Below are positions 38,125-46,510 of a stretch of DNA of 64,000 nucleotides, in pieces. The position numbers and the translations under genes are program-made. The notes below the pieces were generated by a model. It made no database searches. It was not told where the DNA came from and was given only the letters and a program-made list of their open reading frames with translations. Origin of the DNA: Mucilaginibacter pineti. Lineage in GTDB: Bacteria; Bacteroidota; Bacteroidia; Sphingobacteriales; Sphingobacteriaceae. Each line of letters opens with the position of its first letter. Position 1 is the first letter of the stretch. The stretch is taken from positions 186,001 through 250,000 of the forward strand of contig NZ_FNAI01000005.1 in assembly GCF_900101875.1 (NCBI RefSeq). Reading direction: 5' to 3'.

Positions 38125-38167
38125 GATAGAATCAAGAAGTAAGAGTCAAGAGTTAAGACTATAATTT

Positions 38168-38200
38168 AAAAGCCGGAAGATTTACATCTTCCGGCTTTTT
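38168..38200 (+). terminator. Terminator of pruA
   Basis: Perfect 14-base arms AAAAGCCGGAAGAT (38168-38181) and ATCTTCCGGCTTTT (38186-38199), loop TTAC, T-run. Confidence 0.9.
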
Positions 38201-38319
38201 CGTTTTACTTTTTCAACTAAATTCGGTTATGCTGACAGATAGCGAAATATTTATTATTTAGCTATGCAAAGTCTATAATTAGATCCTTCGTTCCTACCCA
38301 TGACCTATTATTAGGTAGA

Positions 38320-38403
38320 GGGCCTGTCATGCTGAGTTTGTCGAAGGGTCGCGCGTAGAGGCCCTTGCCCGCTATGCTTCGACAGGCTCAGCATGACAGG
38401 CCC
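38320..38403. repeat. Inverted repeat element, family A
   Basis: 27-base arms 38320-38346 (GGGCCTGTCATGCTGAGTTT followed by GTCGAAG) and 38377-38403, two mismatches, with a 30-base interior. It is the same family as 11271-11345. Confidence 0.87.
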
Positions 38404-38519
38404 TTTTCTTATAATTTCCCATGTCATTCCAACCTTCAGAGGCCACGGATTTTAAAACTCAGATGACAAATTAGTTTTGTCTTAATTCCTGACTCTTACT
38501 TCTTGATTCTCTTCTATCC

Positions 38520-39185
38520 TTATTTAAACTTAAATACGTTATCCATATTCTCGTTGTTTTGGGTACTTACGTTCATATCGGTAATTATGCCGGTGCTTAG
38601 GCTGTAAACCCAGCCATGTACGCTAAGTTCCTGCCCGTTTTTCCAGGCGTTTTGTACTATCGATGTTTTACATAGGTTGTAAACATTTTCCATCACGTTA
38701 AGTTCTACCAGGCGGTTGGTACGTTTCTGATCGTCCTTTATGCCATCAAGCTCCTCAGCGTGTAAGCGATAAACATCTTTTATGTGGCGAAGCCAGTTAT
38801 CTATCAATCCGAATTGGGTATTACTCATTGCGGCTATAACGCCGCCGCAACCATAATGGCCGGTAACTATTACGTGTTTTACTTTAAGTACATTTACCGC
38901 ATAATCCAGTACCGACAGCATGTTCATATCGGAGTGGATAACCATATTGGCAATGTTACGGTGCACAAAGATCTCTCCCGGCGATGTGTTGGTAATCTGA
39001 TTGGCAGGCACACGGCTATCGGCGCAGCCTATCCAAAGAATGGGCGGTTTTTGACCGTTGGCCAGTTTTTCAAAATATTGCGGATCTTCTGCTAACGTAT
39101 CTTCAATAAATTGTTTGTTACCTTCCAGCAAACTCTCGTAAGTAATATGGCTGGTGTCATGAATAGGTTTTACTTTAGCGCACAT
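38520..39185 (-). CDS. can: Beta-carbonic anhydrase (copy 1)
   Basis: Interconverts CO2 and bicarbonate in the cytosol. The 221 residues show zinc ligands Cys54, His110 and Cys113 (HYGCGG) and the Asp56-Arg58 dyad in CADSRVPAN. It is closely similar to the second copy at 40241-40963: a 20-residue block VHSDMNMLSVLDYAVNVLKV-type segment is almost identical. It lies downstream of a DUF1275 membrane protein, 28 bases away on the same strand, probably in one transcript. Confidence 0.95.
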   Translation of the reverse strand: MCAKVKPIHDTSHITYESLLEGNKQFIEDTLAEDPQYFEKLANGQKPPILWIGCADSRVPANQITNTSPGEIFVHRNIANMVIHSDMNMLSVLDYAVNVLKVKHVIVTGHYGCGGVIAAMSNTQFGLIDNWLRHIKDVYRLHAEELDGIKDDQKRTNRLVELNVMENVYNLCKTSIVQNAWKNGQELSVHGWVYSLSTGIITDMNVSTQNNENMDNVFKFK

Positions 39186-39213
39186 AATTTCTCTGGGTAA
39201 AATGTTAAATGTC

Positions 39214-39987
39214 TTAAACTAATTTGCCTTTATCTGCCCAAAATACCCGGGATATTTTATGCAGTGCAACAGGCGAAAGATCGTAATATAAAATGGTAAG
39301 CAAAATTAATGGAATGAAATAAAAAATAGCAAAATCATACAGGTCAAATAGTAATCCGCCCAAAACTGCGCCGATAAAGTAAAAAGAAAGTACAGTAAGG
39401 CGCACCAGTATCTTATTGCGGATAATCTCCGTTTTCTGCACCTTGGGATGCATCCACTCAGACACATCGCCCCCCAGATCTGTAAACAAACCTGTTAAAT
39501 GGGTTGACTTAATTAAGCCGCCAGATATGGTAGATACCAGGCTGTTCTGCAAACCCATAGAAAATATGAGCACTCCTATCACTATCTCGCGCTCCAGATC
39601 TGTTTCCTTATAAAAATTATGCCCGTAGATGGCTACAAAAAGCAATAGCACAATCTCAATAATTATTGGGATGGAATGTGCCCGGTAGCGGCTTTTGTGC
39701 TCCAGCGAACGGATGATAAAATTTGATACAAAAGCACCCGTAAAAAATAGCAGCAGCCATATCACAAATACAATTATCTCCCTGAAATTTTGCTCAACAA
39801 TATGCTTGGCCAGGTTGGCCACATGCCCGGTAATATTTGATGTAAAAGCCAAAAAAGCAACCATGCCGGCTATGTTGGTTACACCAGATACAAAGGCGGT
39901 TGACGATGCCAGCAATAAATTCCCTTTAAGAGTGCGTTCTTCTTTTGATTGCCTTAGCATATTTACAGCTGCTGGTTTGCAACACAT
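39214..39987 (-). CDS. DUF1275 (YoaK-type) membrane protein
   Basis: An inner-membrane protein of about 257 residues with six or seven hydrophobic segments. The motifs 'FVSGVTNIAGMVAFLAFTSN', NITGHVANLA and 'GLQNSLVSTISGG' are typical of the DUF1275/YoaK family, whose function is not known. An ATG at 39958-39960 (Met10) is an alternative start and perhaps the better one, since the first nine residues look unconserved. It sits between two carbonic anhydrases on the same strand. Confidence 0.85.
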   Translation of the reverse strand: MCCKPAAVNMLRQSKEERTLKGNLLLASSTAFVSGVTNIAGMVAFLAFTSNITGHVANLAKHIVEQNFREIIVFVIWLLLFFTGAFVSNFIIRSLEHKSRYRAHSIPIIIEIVLLLFVAIYGHNFYKETDLEREIVIGVLIFSMGLQNSLVSTISGGLIKSTHLTGLFTDLGGDVSEWMHPKVQKTEIIRNKILVRLTVLSFYFIGAVLGGLLFDLYDFAIFYFIPLILLTILYYDLSPVALHKISRVFWADKGKLV

Positions 39988-40104
39988 AAAAATAGAATAA
40001 AAATTATAGGATAGTGCATGATAATGTAAACCACCTGTTATTTGTTATGCTGCTTCTAACCCCAAATTTACTAATGCACTATTACATATAGGATAAACAT
40101 AATG

Positions 40105-40140
40105 GCAAGTAGATCCTTCGCTGCGCTCAGGATGACAAGT
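40105..40140. repeat. Half copy of the family A repeat
   Basis: GATCCTTCGCTGCGCTCAGG followed by ATGACA is a single arm of the family A type, without its inverted partner. Confidence 0.55.
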
Positions 40141-40151
40141 TTTGTTCTCAA

Positions 40152-40185
40152 ATAAAAAACCCCGGCCACATTCATGAACCGGGGT
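40152..40185 (-). terminator. Terminator of the SulP-carbonic anhydrase operon
   Basis: Stem ACCCCGG (40159-40165) with CCGGGGT (40179-40185), 13-base loop. On the minus strand it is followed by TTTTTTATTTG, downstream of the second carbonic anhydrase. Confidence 0.8.
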
Positions 40186-40240
40186 CAACTCAAACTTAAA
40201 CCTCCCTAAGCATAATAGAGTAGCTTTTCAAAAATACAGC

Positions 40241-40963
40241 TTAGTGCTGCGCAACAGCCTCAATGCCGTCAAGCTCATACACGTAACCTAAGTTATGCGG
40301 ACTGCTGCTGCTTACTTTTATATCTTTTACCAAGCCGGTACCTAAGTCTATCACCCAGCCGTGTACTTCCAGGTCGTGGCGTTCCATCCAGGCATTTTGT
40401 ATGATAGATGTTTTGCAAAGGTTGTACACCTGCTCGCTTACGTTAAGTTCAACCAGGCGGTTTTGGCGCTGGGTTTCGTCGGTAATGCGGTCAAGTTCGT
40501 GGCTGTGCAAGCGGTAAACATCTTTAATGTGACGCAGCCAGTTGTCAATAAGACCAAATTGCTTGTTGCTCATGGCAGCTGCAACGCCGCCGCAACCGTA
40601 ATGACCGGCCACTATAACATGCTTTACTTTTAGTACATTAACCGCATAGTCAAGCACGCTAAGCATATTCATATCTGAGTGTACGCATACATTGGCAATG
40701 TTGCGGTGTACAAACACCTCGCCTGCCTTGGTACCCGTAACCTCGTTTGCCGGTACCCGACTATCTGAACAGCCAATCCACAATACCTGCGGACTTTGCC
40801 CTTTTGACAGTTTCTTAAAAAAGTCGGGGTCATCTTTCAGGCGATTATTCACCCAATCATTATTCCCTTTTATAAGTGCATTGTAGCTTTCAGATTGCGC
40901 CAATTTTAAGTTGTTGGTATCAATTACCGGCTTATCGTTCTTTTTATTATCTATTAGTGCCAT
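40241..40963 (-). CDS. can: Beta-carbonic anhydrase (copy 2)
   Basis: A 240-residue paralogue of copy 1 with zinc ligands Cys65, His121 and Cys124 and the Asp67-Arg69 dyad (CSDSRVPAN). It has an N-terminal extension of about ten residues and a longer C-terminus. It starts 10 bases after the SulP transporter gene ends, so the two are co-transcribed. The pairing suggests that the enzyme supplies or consumes bicarbonate moved by the transporter. Confidence 0.95.
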   Translation of the reverse strand: MALIDNKKNDKPVIDTNNLKLAQSESYNALIKGNNDWVNNRLKDDPDFFKKLSKGQSPQVLWIGCSDSRVPANEVTGTKAGEVFVHRNIANVCVHSDMNMLSVLDYAVNVLKVKHVIVAGHYGCGGVAAAMSNKQFGLIDNWLRHIKDVYRLHSHELDRITDETQRQNRLVELNVSEQVYNLCKTSIIQNAWMERHDLEVHGWVIDLGTGLVKDIKVSSSSPHNLGYVYELDGIEAVAQH

Positions 40964-40973
40964 GATTTTTCTT

Positions 40974-42578
40974 TTAGTTAGGGTTATACATTAATTCTTT
41001 TAAAGGAGGTACATCGTACTTATCCTTTACATTTAGTAGTTGCACAATTATGCCTTTAGTATAGGCATTATGCTTATAGTTATGAATGATCTCCAACACA
41101 TCCGGATCAATGTAACGCGAGTTTGAACCATCAATCACCACATCAGATTCTTTGGGCAAACTGGTTAAGGTTATTTGTATGGCGGCCTTGTTTAAGAATG
41201 AAACTTCTTCGGCCAGTTTTATATTGATCACCTTTTTATCACCGTTCTTTATAATCTGATAAAAATATGGGTTGCGCAAATTGGTACGCAGAATATAAAA
41301 CACTCCTACCATCATACCAATACCAACACCTATCAGCAAGTCTGTTAAAACTACCGCTACTATAGTTACCACAAATGGTATAAACTGGCTTAGGCCCTGG
41401 TGCCACATATGTTTAAATAAACTGATGCGGGTAAGTTTGTAACCCGTCATTAATAATATGGCAGCCAAACATGATAGCGGAATAAGGTTGATAATTACTG
41501 GAATACACAGCAACGATATCAACAGCAGCAACCCATGTACAACAGCACTCATTTTTGTACGGGCACCGGCGTTAACGTTGGCCGATGAACGTACAATAAC
41601 AGCCGTCATAGGCAAGCCGCCTAATAAACCACTAACGATGTTGCCGATGCCCTGAGCCGCCAATTCGCGGTTAGTGGGCGATATCCGTTTGATCGGGTCT
41701 ATCTTGTCAACAGCTTCTAAACTTAACAATGTTTCCAGGCTGGCTACTATGGCAATGGTGATAGCCGTTATCCAAACCTGCTTGTTGCTTATTTGGCTAA
41801 AGTCCGCCGTTTTAAACAGTCCGAAAAACTCCTCGCTGCTTTTAACTATGGGTATCCTTACAAACTGCTTATCAAGTAATGCAAAATCGGTACCGGCAAA
41901 TAATGCGCTTAAACCTATACCTGTTAGTACAACCAATAAAGGCGCAGGAATCAGGGCCAGCTTTTTTATTTTTGGCCAGTAGATCATCAGCGATAAAGAA
42001 ACAAGGGCGATAATTACTGCGCCATAATTGATCTTGGCGAGCGCACCCAATATCCCCGAAAAAGTATTGTGCTTATCTGTTTGGCTAAAACCTTCATCTC
42101 CCTCAAAATCGGCATCGTAACCAACCGCGTGCGGAAATTGCTTCATGATAAGAATGATACCGATAGCGGCCAGCATCCCCTCAATTACCGATGATGGGAA
42201 GTAATTGGCAATGGTACCCGCTTTAAGCATACCCAATAACATCTGAAAAATACCGGCCAGTACAAGTGCCAGTAAAAATGTTTCATAATTACCAAGACTT
42301 GTTATACCATTTAACACAATTACGGTTAAACCCGCTGCCGGCCCCGCCACGCTTAGTTGCGAGCCACTTAACGAACCAACAACTATACCGCCGATAATAC
42401 CCGTTAATACACCCGCAAACAACGGCGCGCCCGATGCCAGGGCTATACCCAGGCATAATGGTAAGGCTACCAGGAATACTACAAGGCTTGCCGGAAGATC
42501 TTTTTTTAAGTTTTTGGGTAAAAAATATTTTTTTAGGTTAAGGTCGCCAACGGCAAACCCACCTTGCTTAATTTGCAT
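40974..42578 (-). CDS. SulP family anion transporter, probable bicarbonate uptake
   Basis: A 534-residue inner-membrane transporter of the SLC26/SulP family. About 10-14 hydrophobic segments cover residues 28-440 (PASLVVFLVALPLCLGIALA at the start), including 'GPAAGLTVIVLNGI' and GGLPMTAVIVRSSAN, followed by a STAS domain at about 455-534 (VVIDGSNSRYIDPDVLEII). Co-transcription with a carbonic anhydrase points to bicarbonate rather than sulfate, as for BicA-type carriers. That is an inference from context. Confidence 0.88.
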   Translation of the reverse strand: MQIKQGGFAVGDLNLKKYFLPKNLKKDLPASLVVFLVALPLCLGIALASGAPLFAGVLTGIIGGIVVGSLSGSQLSVAGPAAGLTVIVLNGITSLGNYETFLLALVLAGIFQMLLGMLKAGTIANYFPSSVIEGMLAAIGIILIMKQFPHAVGYDADFEGDEGFSQTDKHNTFSGILGALAKINYGAVIIALVSLSLMIYWPKIKKLALIPAPLLVVLTGIGLSALFAGTDFALLDKQFVRIPIVKSSEEFFGLFKTADFSQISNKQVWITAITIAIVASLETLLSLEAVDKIDPIKRISPTNRELAAQGIGNIVSGLLGGLPMTAVIVRSSANVNAGARTKMSAVVHGLLLLISLLCIPVIINLIPLSCLAAILLMTGYKLTRISLFKHMWHQGLSQFIPFVVTIVAVVLTDLLIGVGIGMMVGVFYILRTNLRNPYFYQIIKNGDKKVINIKLAEEVSFLNKAAIQITLTSLPKESDVVIDGSNSRYIDPDVLEIIHNYKHNAYTKGIIVQLLNVKDKYDVPPLKELMYNPN

Positions 42579-42656
42579 AAGAATGAAATTTGATTGAAAA
42601 ATTTAAATGAATTGTAAAGCGTTACACTCCGGATATGGAAATATCCGGTTAATCAT

Positions 42657-42989
42657 TTAAACGTTGGGAGGTGGAGTAGGAACCACAGGGTGGTAAAGCT
42701 GTATGAGTAAGCTATGTTCCCGGTTGTGTAATACGTTAGTTTCTGCAACAAATGTGATGAAGGCAACACTGTGCAGATCATATTCATCGAAGGCCTTTTT
42801 CTCCTTAAAAGATTCTTTTTCGGTGTTGTCTTTTTCGCCCTTGGTTTCTTGTTCCAATTGCAAAATCACAGCACTTACTGTTTTATTATCAAGGGTTAAA
42901 AAAATAGGTGCAACAGATATGGCCATCTTTATTCCAAAGACGGTCATAAACATTCCAACTACCAGTATTTTAAAATCCCTGATCCTCAT
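42657..42989 (-). CDS. Small membrane-anchored protein of unknown function
   Basis: About 110 residues from the ATG at 42987-42989. A longer reading from TTG at 43019 is less likely. A hydrophobic segment at 6-35 (FKILVVGMFMTVFGIKMAIS) is followed by a charged, Glu/Lys-rich linker and a C-terminus ending PVVPTPPPNV. It lies upstream of the SulP-carbonic anhydrase pair on the same strand, 78 bases away, and may belong to the same unit. No family recognised. Confidence 0.55.
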   Translation of the reverse strand: MRIRDFKILVVGMFMTVFGIKMAISVAPIFLTLDNKTVSAVILQLEQETKGEKDNTEKESFKEKKAFDEYDLHSVAFITFVAETNVLHNREHSLLIQLYHPVVPTPPPNV

Positions 42990-43095
42990 TACAACAAATA
43001 TAGCAAAAATTGAACCCAAAACATGCGGGAATACAGTTTTAAGCTATTCTTACAATTTAATTACTATTTTTATCTGATTACAAACAACCTGAATT

Positions 43096-44637
43096 GTGGA
43101 TAAAAAGCTCGGATTATTAAGGCAGAAACGCGAAAAAGCGTTTGAAGGTGGCGGAACGGTACGTATTGACAGTCAGCATAAAAAAGGGAAATTAACAGCG
43201 CGTGAGCGGCTTCATTTTTTGATGGATGAGTGCTCTTTCCAGGAAATAGGAATGCTGGTTGCCCACCGGTCTACGGATTTCGGAATGGAGAAAGAAAAAT
43301 ATCCCGGCGATGGCGTTGTTACCGGATATGGCACAATAAATGGCAGGTTAGTGTATGTTTTTTCGCAAGATTTCACCGTTTTTGGCGGTTCGCTTTCAGA
43401 AACCCATGCCGAAAAGATCTGCAAGGTAATGGATCTTGCTATAAGGAATGGGGCACCTATGATTGGCCTGAACGACTCTGGCGGCGCGCGCATCCAAGAG
43501 GGCGTAGTATCATTAGGCGGATATGCCGATATTTTTTATCGTAATACCATGGCATCGGGCGTAATACCGCAAATCTCGGCTATTATGGGCCCCTGCGCGG
43601 GCGGTGCGGTTTACTCCCCTGCCATTACCGATTTTATTTTGATGGTTGAAAACACATCCTACATGTTTGTAACCGGTCCCAACGTAGTGAAAACGGTAAC
43701 ACATGAGGTGGTAACATCCGAAGAATTGGGTGGGGCTAATACGCATGCCACCAAATCGGGCGTTACACATTTTGCCTGCGCCAACGAGATAGCAGCCATC
43801 CAGAATATAAAAGCGCTTTTAAGCTATATGCCCCAAAACTGCGAGGATAAAGCCCCTGCATTACCTTATGAAGTACAAAACGAACTTCGCCCGGAACTGA
43901 ATACATTATTGCCCGAGATAGCTTCCACTCCTTATGATATCCGCGAGATCATAGATCATGTGATTGATAGCGGATCGTTTTTGGAGGTTCATAAAGATTT
44001 TGCCGAGAACATTGTTGTAGGCTTTGCCAGGCTTGCCGGGCGCAGTATTGGTATCATAGCCAATCAGCCTGCATTTTTGGCCGGTGTACTGGATATTAAC
44101 TCCTCCACCAAAGCGGCAAGGTTTGTACGTTTTTGCGATAGTTTTAATATTCCATTGCTGGTATTTGAGGATGTTCCCGGCTTTTTGCCCGGTACCGATC
44201 AGGAATGGAACGCCATTATTACCAACGGTGCAAAACTGCTATATGCCTTTTGCGAGGCCACCGTACCACGCATCACCGTGATTACCCGTAAAGCCTACGG
44301 CGGTGCCTACGATGTAATGAACTCCAAACATATTGGTGCCGATATGAACTTTGCATGGCCATCGGCAGAGATTGCGGTGATGGGTGCAAAAGGTGCTGCC
44401 GAGATCATTTTTAAGCGTGAGATAAGCACGGCCGACGACAAGGAAGCCAAATGGCGTGAAATGGAGCAACTATATTCAGATACATTTGCCAACCCCTACC
44501 GTGCCGCCGAACGCGGCTTTATAGACGAGGTTATAGAACCCGCCGAAACCCGTATAAAACTAATCCAGGCCTTTAAAATGCTGGAAAATAAAGTAGTAAA
44601 CAACCCGAGGAAAAAACATGGCAATATCCCTTTGTAA
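43096..44637 (+). CDS. Acyl-CoA carboxylase beta subunit (carboxyltransferase)
   Basis: Carboxyltransferase that moves CO2 from biotin to propionyl-CoA or a related acyl-CoA. The 513 residues form two crotonase-like halves with '[14 protein letters not shown]' near 117-130 and [16 protein letters not shown] in the N half and '[18 protein letters not shown]' in the C half. The start is GTG. It resembles PccB/MmdA. No biotin-carboxylase or biotin-carrier gene is adjacent, so the complex partner is encoded elsewhere. Confidence 0.92.
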   Translation: MDKKLGLLRQKREKAFEGGGTVRIDSQHKKGKLTARERLHFLMDECSFQEIGMLVAHRSTDFGMEKEKYPGDGVVTGYGTINGRLVYVFSQDFTVFGGSLSETHAEKICKVMDLAIRNGAPMIGLNDSGGARIQEGVVSLGGYADIFYRNTMASGVIPQISAIMGPCAGGAVYSPAITDFILMVENTSYMFVTGPNVVKTVTHEVVTSEELGGANTHATKSGVTHFACANEIAAIQNIKALLSYMPQNCEDKAPALPYEVQNELRPELNTLLPEIASTPYDIREIIDHVIDSGSFLEVHKDFAENIVVGFARLAGRSIGIIANQPAFLAGVLDINSSTKAARFVRFCDSFNIPLLVFEDVPGFLPGTDQEWNAIITNGAKLLYAFCEATVPRITVITRKAYGGAYDVMNSKHIGADMNFAWPSAEIAVMGAKGAAEIIFKREISTADDKEAKWREMEQLYSDTFANPYRAAERGFIDEVIEPAETRIKLIQAFKMLENKVVNNPRKKHGNIPL

Positions 44638-44792
44638 GGTGAAAGGGTAAAGGCGAAAGGAAGAAAGGTTTTTAATGTCGAATAATGAAGTGTAGGTATA
44701 CTTTGGCGTTCGACATTTATCATTCAGTGTTCGATATTAATTCTTTTCATCAACAAGAAAACCTTTTACCTTTATCCTTTTACCTTTCACCT
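44638..44792. repeat. Inverted phrase repeat filling the carboxylase-acetyltransferase gap
   Basis: GGTGAAAGGGTAAAGGCGAA at 44638 onward is inverted as CCTTTTACCTTTATCCTTTT then ACCTTTCACC ending at 44790. A second pair built on AATGTCGAATAATGAA and TTCGATATT words lies inside. The outer arms start at the base after the carboxylase stop codon and end two bases before the ATG at 44793. Similar TTTCGCC words occur at 17282-17330. Confidence 0.75.
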
Positions 44793-45227
44793 ATGACTTA
44801 CATAGAGCAGATTCGTCCCGAACATACCTGGCACTTGCGGCAACAGGTGCTATATCCACAATCGAAACTTTCTGAAATGAAAATGGACGAAGATGATAAC
44901 GGCCTTCACTTTGCCGCCTTTAAAGACAACTTAATCGTGGGCGTAGTATCATTGTTTCCGCGTGGCGATGACTACCAGTTTAGGAAATTTGCTGTAGATG
45001 AACGCGTGCAGGGCATGGGCATCGGTAGGGAACTGCTTAATTACATTACGAATTTTACCGCTTTAAACGGCGGCAAACGATTGTGGTGTAATGCAAGGGT
45101 ATCAGCCATCGGCTTTTATCTTAAAGCAGACTTTACGCACACCGGTCGGCTATTTTCAAAACATGGTTTTGATTATGAAATATTGGAGAAGACGATTTCA
45201 GATGTGCAGATGAACTCCAATAAATGA
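44793..45227 (+). CDS. GNAT family N-acetyltransferase
   Basis: A 144-residue acetyl-CoA-dependent acetyltransferase starting MTYIEQIRPEHTWHLRQQ. The acetyl-CoA loop VDERVQGMGIGRELL is the Q/RxxGxG/A motif. An upstream ATG at 44685 adds 36 residues coded by the spacer repeat, so I prefer 44793. The last eleven codons (TISDVQMNSNK) contain one copy of the TTCAGATGTGCAGAT repeat, so the repeat has replaced or extended the C-terminus. The substrate is unknown. Confidence 0.85.
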   Translation: MTYIEQIRPEHTWHLRQQVLYPQSKLSEMKMDEDDNGLHFAAFKDNLIVGVVSLFPRGDDYQFRKFAVDERVQGMGIGRELLNYITNFTALNGGKRLWCNARVSAIGFYLKADFTHTGRLFSKHGFDYEILEKTISDVQMNSNK

Positions 45228-45315
45228 TTTCAAATGTGCAAATTTCAGATGTGCAGATAAATAAATAATCTGCACATCTGAAATTTGTAATCTGCACATC
45301 CATAATCTGCACATC
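45195..45315. repeat. TTCAGATGTGCAGAT repeat cluster with a 19-base perfect hairpin
   Basis: AAATTTCAGATGTGCAGAT (45240-45258) is perfectly inverted at 45268-45286 with a nine-base loop. Further copies lie at about 45198-45212, inside the acetyltransferase CDS, and in the opposite direction at about 45290-45315. It separates two convergent genes and may serve as a bidirectional terminator. The same words occur at 19661-19695. Confidence 0.85.
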
Positions 45316-45321
45316 TCAAAC

Positions 45322-46254
45322 CTACTCCTTTATCAAATCGGCAATAAGCTTTATGGCGTAGTCGTTCTGTTGTTTTTGGTTAGATAGTTTGGCCAGGGTT
45401 TCAGCTTCGTCCAAATCGCCTTGCGCTTCGTAAACTACGGCCAGGTTATAGGCAGCTTTGCTGGCGGTCGATGGATTTTTACCATCAATCAGCGGATTCA
45501 GTATTTTAAAAGCCAAATCAAATTTCCCGGCAAGTATCTGGTTTGCGGCATTTTTAAGATCGTCGTCATCAGTATAAAGCGGTCTTGTGTTGGTTACCGT
45601 ATAGGGCAGATAGTCTTTCAACGCATCTAACGTAGCATTACACGCTGAATTATTGATAGAAAAGCCATTAGCGCCGATAGTAGGGTGCACAAATAACGAA
45701 GCCATTAAACCTGGATATTCCCCATCAGACTGTGGATCATTTGCCGCGCCATCGAGTTTTTTAAAGTAAATTCCATTGCTTTCGTATAGCGTAAAGCCAA
45801 CTTTCACAATAGTATTGTAATAGGCGGTTTGTCCACCATCGTAACTCGCCACATTTTCAAGCGCAATACCTGCATTGAATTTATCAAGTGCTAGTATGTA
45901 TTTGGCCTTATATTTTTCGGCAAGCGCCTTAATTGAATCTGTATTGGCAACAAAATTAGTGGAATCCACCAGGTTTGTTACCCTCACTCCCGCTAAAAAG
46001 CCTATTTGGGTAGCAGCGCATTTAACCGCGCTGTATGCACCGGCTTTAAATACGCCCAGCTTCTTCCGGCTTTTGAACTTCGTTGAATCTACATTGTAAC
46101 GGTTAATTACCAAAACATGGGTAGTATCCGGATGAAAAAATATTTTGGGGCCGTAATTTACCGGCACATTTACATATTGAACAACAGTACATGATGTTAA
46201 ACATGCCACCAAAAAGAGAAAAATAAGACTATAATGTTTCACGGCAGAAAGCAA
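45322..46254 (-). CDS. DUF6340-type lipoprotein with TPR-like C-terminus
   Basis: A 310-residue lipoprotein: signal 'SLIFLFLVACLTSC' with Cys22 lipidated, then 'TVVQYVNVPVNYGPKIFFHP'. The central domain (about 40-215) has the features of the Bacteroidota DUF6340 family. The C-terminal 70 residues (AAYNLAVVYEAQGDLDEAET) form a TPR-like pair of helices. It probably acts at the periplasmic face of the outer membrane. The role is unknown. Confidence 0.75.
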   Translation of the reverse strand: MLSAVKHYSLIFLFLVACLTSCTVVQYVNVPVNYGPKIFFHPDTTHVLVINRYNVDSTKFKSRKKLGVFKAGAYSAVKCAATQIGFLAGVRVTNLVDSTNFVANTDSIKALAEKYKAKYILALDKFNAGIALENVASYDGGQTAYYNTIVKVGFTLYESNGIYFKKLDGAANDPQSDGEYPGLMASLFVHPTIGANGFSINNSACNATLDALKDYLPYTVTNTRPLYTDDDDLKNAANQILAGKFDLAFKILNPLIDGKNPSTASKAAYNLAVVYEAQGDLDEAETLAKLSNQKQQNDYAIKLIADLIKE

Positions 46255-46469
46255 ATTATTAGTGATGTAAAATTAAAAAGCAGGAATGAATTTAAAATGA
46301 AATAATGTAAAACATACAGTTAATCACAATTGCTTAATTAAAGGGGTATATGTTTTACATTTTGTAAAAAAAACGTTAAAAATGTAGTGATAGTATTAAA
46401 TTAATAACAAAAACGCATATTTGTTTCAAATATGGCAGTGAATTTTAAACTTTTACCATTCAGCTTTGT

Positions 46470-46477
46470 TATATTTG
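46470..46477 (+). promoter_or_regulatory. -7 element before the M42 peptidase gene
   Basis: TATATTTG matches TAnnTTTG exactly, 33 bases upstream of the ATG. The -33 region is weak. The rest of the 256-base spacer holds no gene. Confidence 0.45.
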
Positions 46478-46510
46478 CTTATTGCTTAATATAAGGTTGC
46501 TTAAACAAAC

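Larger units (their letters stand above)
38124..38519. repeat. Long inverted phrase repeat filling the pruA-carbonic anhydrase gap
   Basis: Left arm 38124-38159 (GGATAGAATCAAGAAGTAAG followed by AGTCAAGAGTTAAGAC) and right arm 38479-38519 are inverted copies with two mismatches and a five-base insertion. The left arm begins at the last base of the pruA stop codon and the right arm ends on the base before the carbonic anhydrase stop codon. Between them lie the pruA terminator and a family A element. Confidence 0.85.

Noticed and set aside
44685..44792. N-terminal extension of the acetyltransferase from an upstream ATG
   Set aside because: The 36 extra codons are read from a spacer repeat; the GNAT fold starts at the ATG at 44793.
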